Assembly: GCA_900758075.1 (NCBI GenBank)
Contig: CAAEQF010000152.1
Span: forward strand, 1 to 7,963
Length of the DNA stretch: 7,963 nt
Source of the DNA: Coriobacteriia bacterium
GTDB taxonomy: Bacteria; Actinomycetota; Coriobacteriia; Coriobacteriales; QAMH01
Reading direction: 5' to 3'
Shown here piece after piece: positions 1-6,120 of this stretch; the first letter of the stretch is position 1, and every line of letters begins with the position of its first letter. The notes under the pieces were generated by a model. It ran no database searches. It saw only the letters and a program-made list of their open reading frames with translations, and was not told the DNA's origin. The translations under genes and the position numbers were made by a program.

Positions 1-165
1 AAGTCGATCGCGTCCGCGCGGATCGTCGCATACGAGGACCTGGGGACCGAGGCCATCCGCAGGCTCGAGGTCGCGGACATGCCGCTCACCGTCGCCATCG
101 ACTGCGCGGGCGGCAACGTCTACACGCAGGGCCCCGCCGCCTACCTCGCCTCCACCGCCCGCTAG
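1..165 (+). CDS. Class I fumarase / L(+)-tartrate dehydratase beta subunit, C-terminal end (partial)
   Basis: Reading frame 1 is open from the first base and ends at TAG 163-165, giving 54 C-terminal residues of a gene that starts outside the window. The fragment has the closing pattern of the Fe-S hydro-lyase beta (fumarase C-terminal) family: an alanine-tyrosine-x-x-leucine-glycine-x-glutamate-alanine-isoleucine stretch at fragment residues 10-19, then a Leu-Glu-Val segment, a hydrophobic strand and an aspartate before a Gly-Gly-Asn turn. Family members hydrate fumarate to malate, or dehydrate tartrate to oxaloacetate, working with an alpha subunit or domain that carries a [4Fe-4S] cluster. 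The fragment cannot tell fumarase from tartrate dehydratase, or a separate beta subunit from the end of a fused single-chain enzyme. The antiporter gene follows after 60 bp on the same strand with no clear terminator between, so co-transcription is possible. The family call is fairly sure and the substrate is not. Confidence 0.82.
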   Translation, partial: KSIASARIVAYEDLGTEAIRRLEVADMPLTVAIDCAGGNVYTQGPAAYLASTAR

Positions 166-212
166 ACGTGGCACGCCCGCGCCCCACACGCACCAGCCGA
201 ACAGAAGTCGAA

Positions 213-217
213 AGAGG
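213..217 (+). promoter_or_regulatory. Ribosome binding site of the antiporter gene
   Basis: AGAGG within a purine-rich stretch (AAAGAGG, 211-217) lies 8 nt before the ATG at 226. It supports this start and the Met-Val-Val-Asp N terminus that leads straight into the first membrane segment. No convincing -10/-35 pair is visible in the 60-bp gap after the fumarase stop. Confidence 0.65.
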
Positions 218-225
218 CGCACTCC

Positions 226-1887
226 ATGGTCGTTGATTTCATCTCGCTTGCCGTCATCGTCGTTGTCGCGGCGCTCTGCCCCATCATCGCGAGCCTCATC
301 CCCAACAAGCTCATCCCCGAATCGGTGTTCCTGCTCATCGCGGGTGCCGTGTTGGGGCCCAACCTGCTCGGCGTGATCCAGACGACCGATGTCGTCAACT
401 TCCTCTCCGAGCTCGGGCTCGCGTACCTGTTCCTGCTCGCCGGCATGGAGATCAACCCCAAGAACCTGGTCGGCCACGAGGGCAAGCGCGGCATCGGCGC
501 CTGGGGCATCTCGCTCGCGCTTGGCTTTGTCGTGGTGTTCCTGCTGCCGTGGTTCGACCCTGCCCAGCTCGACGGCATCGCCGTCACCATCGCCATGACC
601 ACCACCGCGTTCGGCACGCTCGTACCCATCATGAAGGAACGCGGGCTGACGGGGACCCCCGTCGGCAACTCCATCATGGCCTACGGGACCTGGGGCGAGC
701 TCGCGCCGATCGTCGCCATCGCGCTTCTGCTCTCGACGCGTTCGAGCTGGCAGACGCTGCTCATCCTGGGAGCGTTTGCCCTCATCGCCGTCGTCATGGC
801 GTTTATCCCCAAGAAGGCAAAGGCCGCCGGCAGCAAGATCGCGCACTTCGTGAAGACGCGCTCCAACACGACGTACCAGACGATGGTGCGCTTCACGATG
901 CTGGTCCTCGTCCTGCTTCTCGCCATCTCCGAAATCTTCCACCTCGACATCGTCTTGGGCGCGTTTGCCGCGGGCTTTGTCATGGGCGCCATCATCCCCG
1001 AGGGCGACGAAGAGCTCGAGACCAAGCTCAACGGCGCGGCATACGGCTTTTTCATCCCGCTGTTCTTTATCGTGAGCGGGGCGAAGGTCAATATCCTTGC
1101 CATCGGTGACAACCCGGTGCTGCTCGTCGTCTTCATCATCGCGTTGATGATGGTGCGCGGCATCCCGGTCTTTATCATGCTGACGACCGACAAGCACTGC
1201 GAGCTGTCCGCGCACAACCGCTGGACCGTCGCGCTGTACTGCACGACCGCCCTGCCGCTGGTCGTCGCCATCACCTCGATTGGCACGAGCATGGGCTTCT
1301 TCTCGCAAGACACCGCCTCGGTGCTCGTCGCCGCCGGCGCGATCACGGTGTTCCTGATGCCGTTTCTCGCATCGCTCACCTACCGCGTCGCCGACGCCAT
1401 GCCCGGCGAGGCGATCAAGGAAATCCGCGAGAACCCGAGCGACATCGGCAGGATCATCCGCCGCCATGCCATGCTCGAGCAGCTCGTGAACCTCGAGATG
1501 GCCGTCGACCACCTCGAGCAGCGCAAGAAGCAGATCGCCGAGCAGGGCGACTCATGCAACATCAGCGAGTACAAGAAGGCCTCCAGGCGCCATGCCATAC
1601 TCGCGGACGCGCTGAAGAGCACCGCCGCAGAGCTCGCCCAGCACGAAGAGCTGCTCGACGACGCCTCGCTGCGCGAGGCCCTGCAGGAGCTGCGCAGCCT
1701 GCGCCGCGAGGAGCTGAGGCGCCGCCGCATGCACATGTCCGAGGAAGAGATCGAGGAAAGCCACAACCAGGTGGTCGAGAGCCTCGCGCGCATCGCCATC
1801 ATCGAGTCGCGCAGGCTCCGCGACGAGACCTCCCACAAGGGAGCCTCGCACGACGAGGGCGCTCCCGACGTGGCTCCGCGCGCCTAA
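226..1887 (+). CDS. CPA2-type cation:proton antiporter with charged C-terminal tail
   Basis: A 553-residue membrane protein of the Na+/H+ exchanger (CPA2-like) fold, expected to swap Na+ or K+ for protons across the cytoplasmic membrane. I count about 13 hydrophobic segments between residues 3 and 386. Diagnostic stretches are the SELGLAYLFLLAGMEI segment (61-76), the threonine-rich unwound-helix region (TIAMTTTAFG, 121-130), the putative ion-site helix around W156-G157-E158, the LGAFAAGFVMG helix (244-254) and the FIPLFFIVSGAKVNI helix (276-290). The carboxylate at the presumed ion site is Glu158, where characterised CPA2 proteins usually have Asp. Residues about 390-553 form a hydrophilic, Arg/Glu-rich, probably helical cytoplasmic tail, not a recognisable TrkA-N (RCK) domain. 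The ATG at 226 is chosen because AGAGG at 213-217 lies 8 nt upstream. The family is secure, and the ion transported and the physiological role are inferred. The upstream organic-acid enzyme may share its mRNA. Confidence 0.88.
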   Translation: MVVDFISLAVIVVVAALCPIIASLIPNKLIPESVFLLIAGAVLGPNLLGVIQTTDVVNFLSELGLAYLFLLAGMEINPKNLVGHEGKRGIGAWGISLALGFVVVFLLPWFDPAQLDGIAVTIAMTTTAFGTLVPIMKERGLTGTPVGNSIMAYGTWGELAPIVAIALLLSTRSSWQTLLILGAFALIAVVMAFIPKKAKAAGSKIAHFVKTRSNTTYQTMVRFTMLVLVLLLAISEIFHLDIVLGAFAAGFVMGAIIPEGDEELETKLNGAAYGFFIPLFFIVSGAKVNILAIGDNPVLLVVFIIALMMVRGIPVFIMLTTDKHCELSAHNRWTVALYCTTALPLVVAITSIGTSMGFFSQDTASVLVAAGAITVFLMPFLASLTYRVADAMPGEAIKEIRENPSDIGRIIRRHAMLEQLVNLEMAVDHLEQRKKQIAEQGDSCNISEYKKASRRHAILADALKSTAAELAQHEELLDDASLREALQELRSLRREELRRRRMHMSEEEIEESHNQVVESLARIAIIESRRLRDETSHKGASHDEGAPDVAPRA

Positions 1888-1942
1888 CCCCCCCACGCCC
1901 AGGCAGCGGCAGCCCAGGACAAGCGAACCCCGCACGATACAA

Positions 1943-1971
1943 GAGGGGCCGCGAAAAATTCGCGGCCCCTC
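1943..1971. terminator. Bidirectional hairpin between convergent operons
   Basis: A perfect inverted repeat has 13-bp arms: GAGGGGCCGCGAA at 1943-1955 and its exact reverse complement at 1959-1971, with a 3-nt A/T loop. It sits 55 bp past the antiporter stop and 29 bp past the end of the MFS permease gene, which converge here, so it can serve both. Neither side has a strong U tract; the minus-strand transcript continues with only a UUGUAU stretch. Efficiency as a purely intrinsic terminator is therefore uncertain, but position and perfect pairing make a terminator role likely. Confidence 0.8.
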
Positions 1972-2000
1972 GAGGCATGTCGACCTATGTTCGGCTGCGC

Positions 2001-3368
2001 CTACAGCGTATCGCCGTAGCGCTCCTTGGTGATCTCGTCGAGCGTCTTGCCCTGCGTCTGCGGGCACCAGACGACGCCCACGACCAGCGAGATCACGAGC
2101 ACGACGCACATGATGACCGCCGCGGGGAAGAACCCCGCCGGGTTTGCGGAGATGTCGCCCATGATGGCGCCGACGCCGACGAGCGACCAGATGCCGAGCA
2201 CGCCGCGTACCAGGAAGAACATGATGCCCTGGACGCCGCCGCGGTACTGCGTCGGGAACAGCTCGGTACCCCACAGCGCGTAGAAGCACTGCGCGGAGAA
2301 GCCCGCGGAGATGCCCCACAAAAAGACGTACACCCAGAGCACCCAGCCCATCTGTCCGGCGGTGCCGTTGGTGAGCGCCACGCCAAAGATCGCGATGGCG
2401 ACCCAGGACAGCAACGCGAGCACCGCGGAGATGCCGAACAGGATGCGATGCGGCACCTTGTCGCCGAGCTTGCTGAAGATGACAAGCGAGCAGACGGCGA
2501 TGAGCACCCACTGGACGATGCCGAGCAGGCTCTGGCCCGTCGCGTCGATGTTGCCGGCGGCGGCGTACAGATACGGCATGAACTGGCCGTTCGTGCCCGC
2601 CGCGAGGTTCCAGGTCAAATACACCGCGACGAGGAAGACGATCGTCTTGACATTGACAGAGTTCTTGAGGGCACTCCCCATCATCTTGCCGAAGCCGACG
2701 TGCTCGGTCGCGGCGGCGTTCTTCTCGGCCCAATCCTGGGACTCCTGCAGCTGGCGCTGGAGATTCCAGGCCACGAGCGCGACGACGAGCAGCACGAGGA
2801 AGATGATGCGCGTCGCGAGCAGGCCGTCGAAGGGACCGTAGGTACCCGCGGGCAGCAGCGTCTTGCCGTCAGCCGCAAACTCGGGCAGCGCAAACGACAG
2901 GATCAGGTTCAAGATGAAGATGATCGCCGGGCCGCAGCTCCAGGCAAACTGGCTGATGCCGATGTTTGCCGCACGGTGCGTGGACTGCGACGTCTCGGAG
3001 ATGTAGCTCCACGATGCCGGGACGCCCGCGCCGACGGACAGGCCGGACAGCACGATGCCGACGGCCGCCATGGGCAGGTTGACGGCGCACATGCAGATGG
3101 CGACGCCGAGCGCGTACACGAGCAAGTTGTACCTGTAGATGATCGTGCGGCCGAACTTGTCGGTCAGAAAGCCGCCGATGAGGGCGCCGACGGCGGCGCC
3201 GAAAGCGTTTGCGCCGATGGCGCCGAGGATTGCCGTCCACGTCGCGTCAAAGCCGAATGCCGCCGCCCAGGCGGTCAGGACGACGGAGCTTCCGACGATG
3301 CAGCCGGAGTCCAGGAAGTTGGTAAGGGAAACGGCAATCGTCCCCTTGCGTTCTTGCGAAAGTGCCAC
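2001..3368 (-). CDS. MFS sugar-porter-like permease, candidate L-rhamnose transporter
   Basis: A 455-residue major facilitator superfamily protein with about 12 membrane segments. Sugar-porter-like marks are visible: GGFLTDKFGR in the loop after the second helix (65-74), a proline...SxxSE motif after helix 4 (P117 to E125) followed by a basic pair (H131-R132), ELFPTQYRGG near helix 10 (369-378), and PQTQGKTLDEI at the C terminus (436-446), a variant of the family PETKGxTLEE signature. A long cytoplasmic loop (about 202-240) separates the two six-helix halves. It is last in the rhamnose operon, 16 bp after rhaM, so import of L-rhamnose, probably with a cation, is the best inference. It is unrelated to the RhaT (drug/metabolite transporter fold) symporter of enterobacteria. 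The start is GTG at 3368, set by a strong ribosome binding site overlapping the rhaM stop. Fold certain; substrate inferred from context only. Confidence 0.85.
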   Translation of the reverse strand: MALSQERKGTIAVSLTNFLDSGCIVGSSVVLTAWAAAFGFDATWTAILGAIGANAFGAAVGALIGGFLTDKFGRTIIYRYNLLVYALGVAICMCAVNLPMAAVGIVLSGLSVGAGVPASWSYISETSQSTHRAANIGISQFAWSCGPAIIFILNLILSFALPEFAADGKTLLPAGTYGPFDGLLATRIIFLVLLVVALVAWNLQRQLQESQDWAEKNAAATEHVGFGKMMGSALKNSVNVKTIVFLVAVYLTWNLAAGTNGQFMPYLYAAAGNIDATGQSLLGIVQWVLIAVCSLVIFSKLGDKVPHRILFGISAVLALLSWVAIAIFGVALTNGTAGQMGWVLWVYVFLWGISAGFSAQCFYALWGTELFPTQYRGGVQGIMFFLVRGVLGIWSLVGVGAIMGDISANPAGFFPAAVIMCVVLVISLVVGVVWCPQTQGKTLDEITKERYGDTL

Positions 3369-3377
3369 TTTGAAAAA

Positions 3378-3386
3378 CCTCTCCTT
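3378..3386 (-). promoter_or_regulatory. Ribosome binding site fixing the GTG start of the MFS permease
   Basis: On the minus strand AAGGAGAGG (3386 down to 3378) lies 9 nt before the GTG at 3368-3366. Its first two bases are also the last two of the rhaM TAA stop (3387-3385), so ribosomes ending rhaM are delivered to this site. The strength and spacing justify GTG as the true start and suggest translational coupling. Confidence 0.8.
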
Positions 3387-3726
3387 AATCTAGATGAAAC
3401 GCGCACGGCAAATCCACCGTCACCGGGGAGTTGTCGGCATTCGTCTCCATGACCGATGCCATGAAGTCCCACCACTTGCGGTTGATCGGCGTGTCGGCCG
3501 ATTCCGCGTACTTCTCGGGGTCGTCGACCTCGATGTAGCCAAAGAGCGTGTTGGTCTCCTTGTCGATGAAGATGCTGTAGTTATGCCCGCCGTACTCGTG
3601 AATCATGTCCCGCATCTCGGGCCACAGCTCGTTGTGGCGCTTCTCGTACTCCTCGGCAAAACCTTCGTACAGCTTCATCTTGAAGCCCTGGATGGTACGG
3701 CCGTCGGCCGTCTTGCGAATCGTCAT
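3385..3726 (-). CDS. rhaM: L-rhamnose mutarotase
   Basis: A 113-residue cytoplasmic protein of the RhaM/YiiL family (about 104 residues in E. coli), a small ferredoxin-like dimeric fold that interconverts the alpha and beta anomers of L-rhamnose so that the isomerase receives the form it uses. The family signature is clear: YEKRHNELWPEM at residues 27-38, containing the tyrosine (Y27) and histidine (H31) that match the catalytic pair, tandem tryptophans at 85-86 in RKWWDFM, then the typical METNxDNSPV stretch (93-102) and a C-terminal FHLD. The ATG at 3726 is chosen because GGGAGGAA lies just upstream and the protein then begins like its relatives. A longer frame reaching back to a TTG at 3762 would start inside a repeat and has no ribosome binding site. 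It lies between rhaD (104 bp upstream) and the permease (16 bp downstream). Confidence 0.95.
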   Translation of the reverse strand: MTIRKTADGRTIQGFKMKLYEGFAEEYEKRHNELWPEMRDMIHEYGGHNYSIFIDKETNTLFGYIEVDDPEKYAESADTPINRKWWDFMASVMETNADNSPVTVDLPCAFHLD

Positions 3727-3730
3727 CGCA

Positions 3731-3738
3731 TTCCTCCC
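3731..3738 (-). promoter_or_regulatory. Ribosome binding site of rhaM
   Basis: GGGAGGAA reads on the minus strand from 3738 to 3731, with the GGAGG core 6 nt before the ATG at 3726-3724. It decides the start codon against the in-frame TTG 36 bp further upstream. Confidence 0.8.
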
Positions 3739-3756
3739 TATCTCACACGTACGAAA

Positions 3757-3807
3757 CTGCAAATTGGGGACACCCCCTGCAAATTGGGGACTGTCCCCAA
3801 TTTGCAG
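3757..3807. repeat. REP-like palindromic repeat cluster between rhaD and rhaM
   Basis: The 15-mer CTGCAAATTGGGGAC occurs as two direct copies (3757-3771 and 3777-3791, 5 bp apart), followed by an exact inverted copy at 3793-3807. The second copy and the inverted copy fold into a 14-bp stem with a 3-nt loop; the first copy can compete for the same arm. The block is AT-richer than its surroundings and carries no codon pattern. Structure and the GGGGACTGTCCCC centre resemble repetitive extragenic palindromes mobilised by REP-associated tyrosine transposases, though one window cannot show genome-wide repetition. It lies in a transcribed gap, so in the rha mRNA it would form a stable hairpin that could shield upstream rhaD message or lower rhaM and permease expression. 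Confidence 0.8.
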
Positions 3808-3830
3808 CTTGCAGCCGGCGTGAATTTCCG

Positions 3831-4673
3831 CTAGATGAGCGAGTCGTCGTCGAGGAACTCCATATTGGGCTCGACGTTGAAATCGTTGCAGACCTTGATG
3901 AGCTGGGCGTCGCTGATAAGGAAGCCCGGCTCCTTGCCGCCGTTTGCGGTGCGGGCGGTCAAGTAGAGCCCCGCCGACTTCTCGATGGTGTGCATCAGGC
4001 CGAAGGCGGCGTCAAAGCTGTTGCCGCTCACGAACATACCATGCTGGCTCCAGACGACCGCATCGTACTTGTCGATGAGCTTGGCCGTCGCATGCGCGAT
4101 GTCCGCGCCGCCCGGCACCATCCACGGCACGACGCCGACGCCATGCGGAAAGATGATGACGCACTCGGTCATGGATTTCCACAGGATGCGCGTCCACGTG
4201 CGCGCGTCAGGCTCGACGAGCGTGGACAGCGCAATGATGTTCGGGCAGTGGCAGTGGTAGATGACGCGGTTTTCGCCGTTGGTCGCCGCCATGCGAATGC
4301 TGTGGTTCATGAAGTGCGTCGGGAACTCGCTCGTCGGCTTGCCGCCGCCCTCGAGGCCCCAGACGATGCGGTAGGCGTCGCCGGCCTCGTTGATCTGGAC
4401 GATGCCGAGGCACTCGGCCGGATACAGCGGCACGTTGCGCATGAACTTGCCGGAACCCGTCGTCAAGAAGTACGCGCCTTTGAGGTTGTCCGCCTGGACG
4501 CCCATCTCGACCCACGGACGCGAGAACTCGAAGTCGTCCTTGCACGCCTCGACGTCCTTCTCGGTCATACGGTAGGTCAGGTTGCCGCCGTTCGCCTCGT
4601 GCCAGCCCTGCTCGAAGCCGTCCATGCACATGCGCTCGAAGCGCTCGATGCATTCTGCTGTGAATACGCTCAT
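3831..4673 (-). CDS. rhaD: L-rhamnulose-1-phosphate aldolase
   Basis: A 280-residue class II (metal-dependent) aldolase of the aldolase II/RhaD family (274 residues in E. coli). It cleaves L-rhamnulose 1-phosphate into dihydroxyacetone phosphate and L-lactaldehyde in the cytoplasm. The zinc ligands are visible as H140 and H142 (YHCHCPN) and H211 (SQHGMF); E116 in SEFPTH matches the catalytic glutamate. NGGNLTYR (28-35) and TTGSGKFMRN (71-80) match the phosphate-binding loops. All of these lie within one residue of the numbering I recall for the E. coli enzyme. The ATG at 4673 is preceded by a purine-rich GGGGAAAGGA stretch (4686-4677). It follows rhaA by 74 bp that contain an intrinsic terminator, and precedes rhaM across the REP-like block. 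Its stop is TAG at 3833-3831. Nothing in the protein looks damaged. Confidence 0.96.
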   Translation of the reverse strand: MSVFTAECIERFERMCMDGFEQGWHEANGGNLTYRMTEKDVEACKDDFEFSRPWVEMGVQADNLKGAYFLTTGSGKFMRNVPLYPAECLGIVQINEAGDAYRIVWGLEGGGKPTSEFPTHFMNHSIRMAATNGENRVIYHCHCPNIIALSTLVEPDARTWTRILWKSMTECVIIFPHGVGVVPWMVPGGADIAHATAKLIDKYDAVVWSQHGMFVSGNSFDAAFGLMHTIEKSAGLYLTARTANGGKEPGFLISDAQLIKVCNDFNVEPNMEFLDDDSLI

Positions 4674-4698
4674 GTGTCCTTTCCCCTTTTTCGAACGT

Positions 4699-4735
4699 AA
4701 AAACGGCAGGGCACCGCGCGACCGGCGGTACCCTG
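4699..4735 (-). terminator. Intrinsic terminator or attenuator between rhaA and rhaD
   Basis: On the minus strand CAGGGTACCGC (4735-4725) pairs with GCGGTGCCCTG (4717-4707) in an 11-bp stem with one G-U pair and a 7-nt loop. CCG and five U residues (4703-4699) follow. This is a textbook Rho-independent terminator starting 12 bp after the rhaA stop codon. It points the same way as the operon, and only 25 bp separate its T run from the rhaD ATG, with no promoter visible there. It most likely ends a fraction of transcripts and makes rhaD and later genes less abundant than rhaA. Confidence 0.78.
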
Positions 4736-4747
4736 TCCATCTTGAAT

Positions 4748-6010
4748 CTAGTCGCGGTTGATGAGAACGCGCTCCTCGTAGTCTTTGACGACTGGCCACA
4801 CGCCGTCGTCGGTCGGGACGCCCTGGCGCCTGCAGTACTCGTCCCAGACCAGCGTCCACGGCATGGTCTTGAACTGCTCGAACACCATCATGCGCTCGGA
4901 GTCCTGGTAGGTGTCCTGCAGCTTCTTCAGACGGTCCCACGGCTGGAGCAGCTCGAAGAGCAGCGCCTTCTCCATAGTACGCGTGCCGACGGCCCAGGCG
5001 CCGATGCGGTTGATGGCCGCATCGAAGAAGTCGAGGCCGATGACGGTGCGTTCCCAGCCACCGGGGCACGCGACAATCTGCGCCGCGAGGTTCTTGATGT
5101 CGTCGTTGAGGACGATGACGTGGTCGGAATCCCAGTGCATCGGGCGCGTGACGTGCAGCGGGACGTACGGGAAGAACTGCAGCAGGCTCGGCAGCTTGTC
5201 GGAGACGTCCTCGGTGGGGTTGAAATGGCCCGTGTCGAGCAGGACGCAGAAGTTGCCGCCCTTCTTGGCCGCGTAGGAAACGTAGAAGTCCTGGTTGCCG
5301 ACGGTAAAGCCCTCGAGGCCGACGCCGAAGACCTTCTGCTCCATCGCGTCGATGACGTGCGGGGTCTCGAAGGAGTAGATCTCGTCCAGCGATTCCTTCA
5401 GGCGGGCGCGCATGCCGTACTTGTCGCCGGCGATGTCCTTGAGGCCGTCGGGGATCCAGAAGTTGTTGAGGACCATGTCGTCGAGCTCCTCGCCGATGCG
5501 CTCGGCGATACGGCGGCATGCCTGGCCATGGCGAATCCAGAAGTCACGCGTCTCCTTTTCGGGCGAGGTGACTGACAGGCCGTGGTTCATCTTGGGGTGG
5601 CTGAAGAAGGTCGGGTTGAAGTCGATGCCGTAGCCCTTCTCCTTTGCCCACTCGACCCACGGCTCGAAGTGCTTGTACTCGATCTGGTCGCGGTCGACCC
5701 AGGGGTTCTCGTCGGTGAAGATGGCGTAGGACGCGTGCAGGTTGATGCGCTTCTTGCCCGGGATGAGCGTCATCGCCTTCTCGAAGTCGGCTGTGAGCTC
5801 CTTGAAGTTGCGCGCGCGGCCCAGGTAGTTGCCCGTGGTCATGATGCCGCCGGATGCGGCGTTGTCGTCGCCCTGGTCAAAGCCGACGACGTCATCGCCC
5901 TGCCAGCAGTTGACCGAAATCGCCTTGCCTGCCAGCTTGTCGAGCACGGCGTCGGTGTCGATGCCCTGCTTGGCGTAGGCCTCCTTGGCGTACTCGTAGA
6001 CGTTTTCCAT
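4748..6010 (-). CDS. rhaA: L-rhamnose isomerase
   Basis: A 420-residue cytoplasmic TIM-barrel isomerase (419 in E. coli) that converts L-rhamnose to L-rhamnulose using divalent metal ions. Conserved stretches are VNCWQGDDVVGF (33-44), INLHASYAIF (89-98), DFNPTFFSHPK (130-140) and LNNFWIPDG (181-189). Metal and catalytic residues appear as E233 (GLEGF), D259 and H262 (LLDTGHFNP), H286 (PLHVTRP), D294 and D296 (HWDSDH) and D327 (GLDFFDAAINRIGAW). Spacing between D259, H262, H286, D294 and D296 equals that in the E. coli enzyme as I recall it. The ATG at 6010 gives family length; the open frame continues upstream to 6106 but that part is the structured leader, not conserved protein. The ribosome binding site is weak (GAGTG or AGCGAG before the ATG), unlike the other rha genes. 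An intrinsic terminator follows directly. Confidence 0.96.
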   Translation of the reverse strand: MENVYEYAKEAYAKQGIDTDAVLDKLAGKAISVNCWQGDDVVGFDQGDDNAASGGIMTTGNYLGRARNFKELTADFEKAMTLIPGKKRINLHASYAIFTDENPWVDRDQIEYKHFEPWVEWAKEKGYGIDFNPTFFSHPKMNHGLSVTSPEKETRDFWIRHGQACRRIAERIGEELDDMVLNNFWIPDGLKDIAGDKYGMRARLKESLDEIYSFETPHVIDAMEQKVFGVGLEGFTVGNQDFYVSYAAKKGGNFCVLLDTGHFNPTEDVSDKLPSLLQFFPYVPLHVTRPMHWDSDHVIVLNDDIKNLAAQIVACPGGWERTVIGLDFFDAAINRIGAWAVGTRTMEKALLFELLQPWDRLKKLQDTYQDSERMMVFEQFKTMPWTLVWDEYCRRQGVPTDDGVWPVVKDYEERVLINRD

Positions 6011-6120
6011 GTTGCACTCGCTTTCTGTTCCAGCCGGCGTTTTGTCGCCGGCACGTTTGACGTGCAGTGTTGCAAGCCCGGTGCAAGGGGATGCGCCACG
6101 CCGCACTGTATTCAGACCGG
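6011..6120 (-). promoter_or_regulatory. Structured rhaB-rhaA intergenic region
   Basis: These 110 bp hold three nested signals. GCCGGCG/CGCCGGC arms (6033-6039 and 6046-6052) form a 7-bp hairpin with a 6-nt loop and no U tract. GCACGT/ACGTGC arms (6051-6056 and 6060-6065) form a 15-bp near-palindrome that shares two bases with the first hairpin. TGCAAG is directly repeated at 6071-6076 and 6082-6087, an 11-bp period that puts both copies on one DNA face. An operator or an mRNA processing or stability element are both plausible. I see no convincing -10/-35 pair, so an internal promoter is unproven. Confidence 0.45.

Noticed and set aside
1554..3452. A 632-residue open frame on the plus strand across the antiporter tail, the terminator and the permease gene
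   Set aside because: It runs through a perfect terminator hairpin and antisense to a clear MFS gene. Composition is Arg/Asp/Ala/His-rich without conserved motifs, as expected for the shadow of GC-rich coding DNA.
3727..3762. Twelve-residue N-terminal extension of RhaM from a TTG codon
   Set aside because: The TTG lies inside the REP-like repeat without a ribosome binding site, while GGGAGGAA precedes the internal ATG.
3757..3807. Start of a CRISPR array or an intrinsic terminator
   Set aside because: Only two direct copies with a 5-bp spacer rule out CRISPR, and the minus-strand transcript has no U tract after the hairpin, so a terminator is not supported.
4674..5519. Upstream extension of the rhaD frame to give a 562-residue protein
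   Set aside because: The extension overlaps rhaA in another frame, crosses the intrinsic terminator, and has no motifs. The 280-residue rhaD with its own ATG matches family length.
6011..6106. N-terminal extension of RhaA by 32 codons
   Set aside because: The extra stretch is made of the inverted repeats in the gap and is not like any isomerase N terminus; the ATG at 6010 gives the family length.
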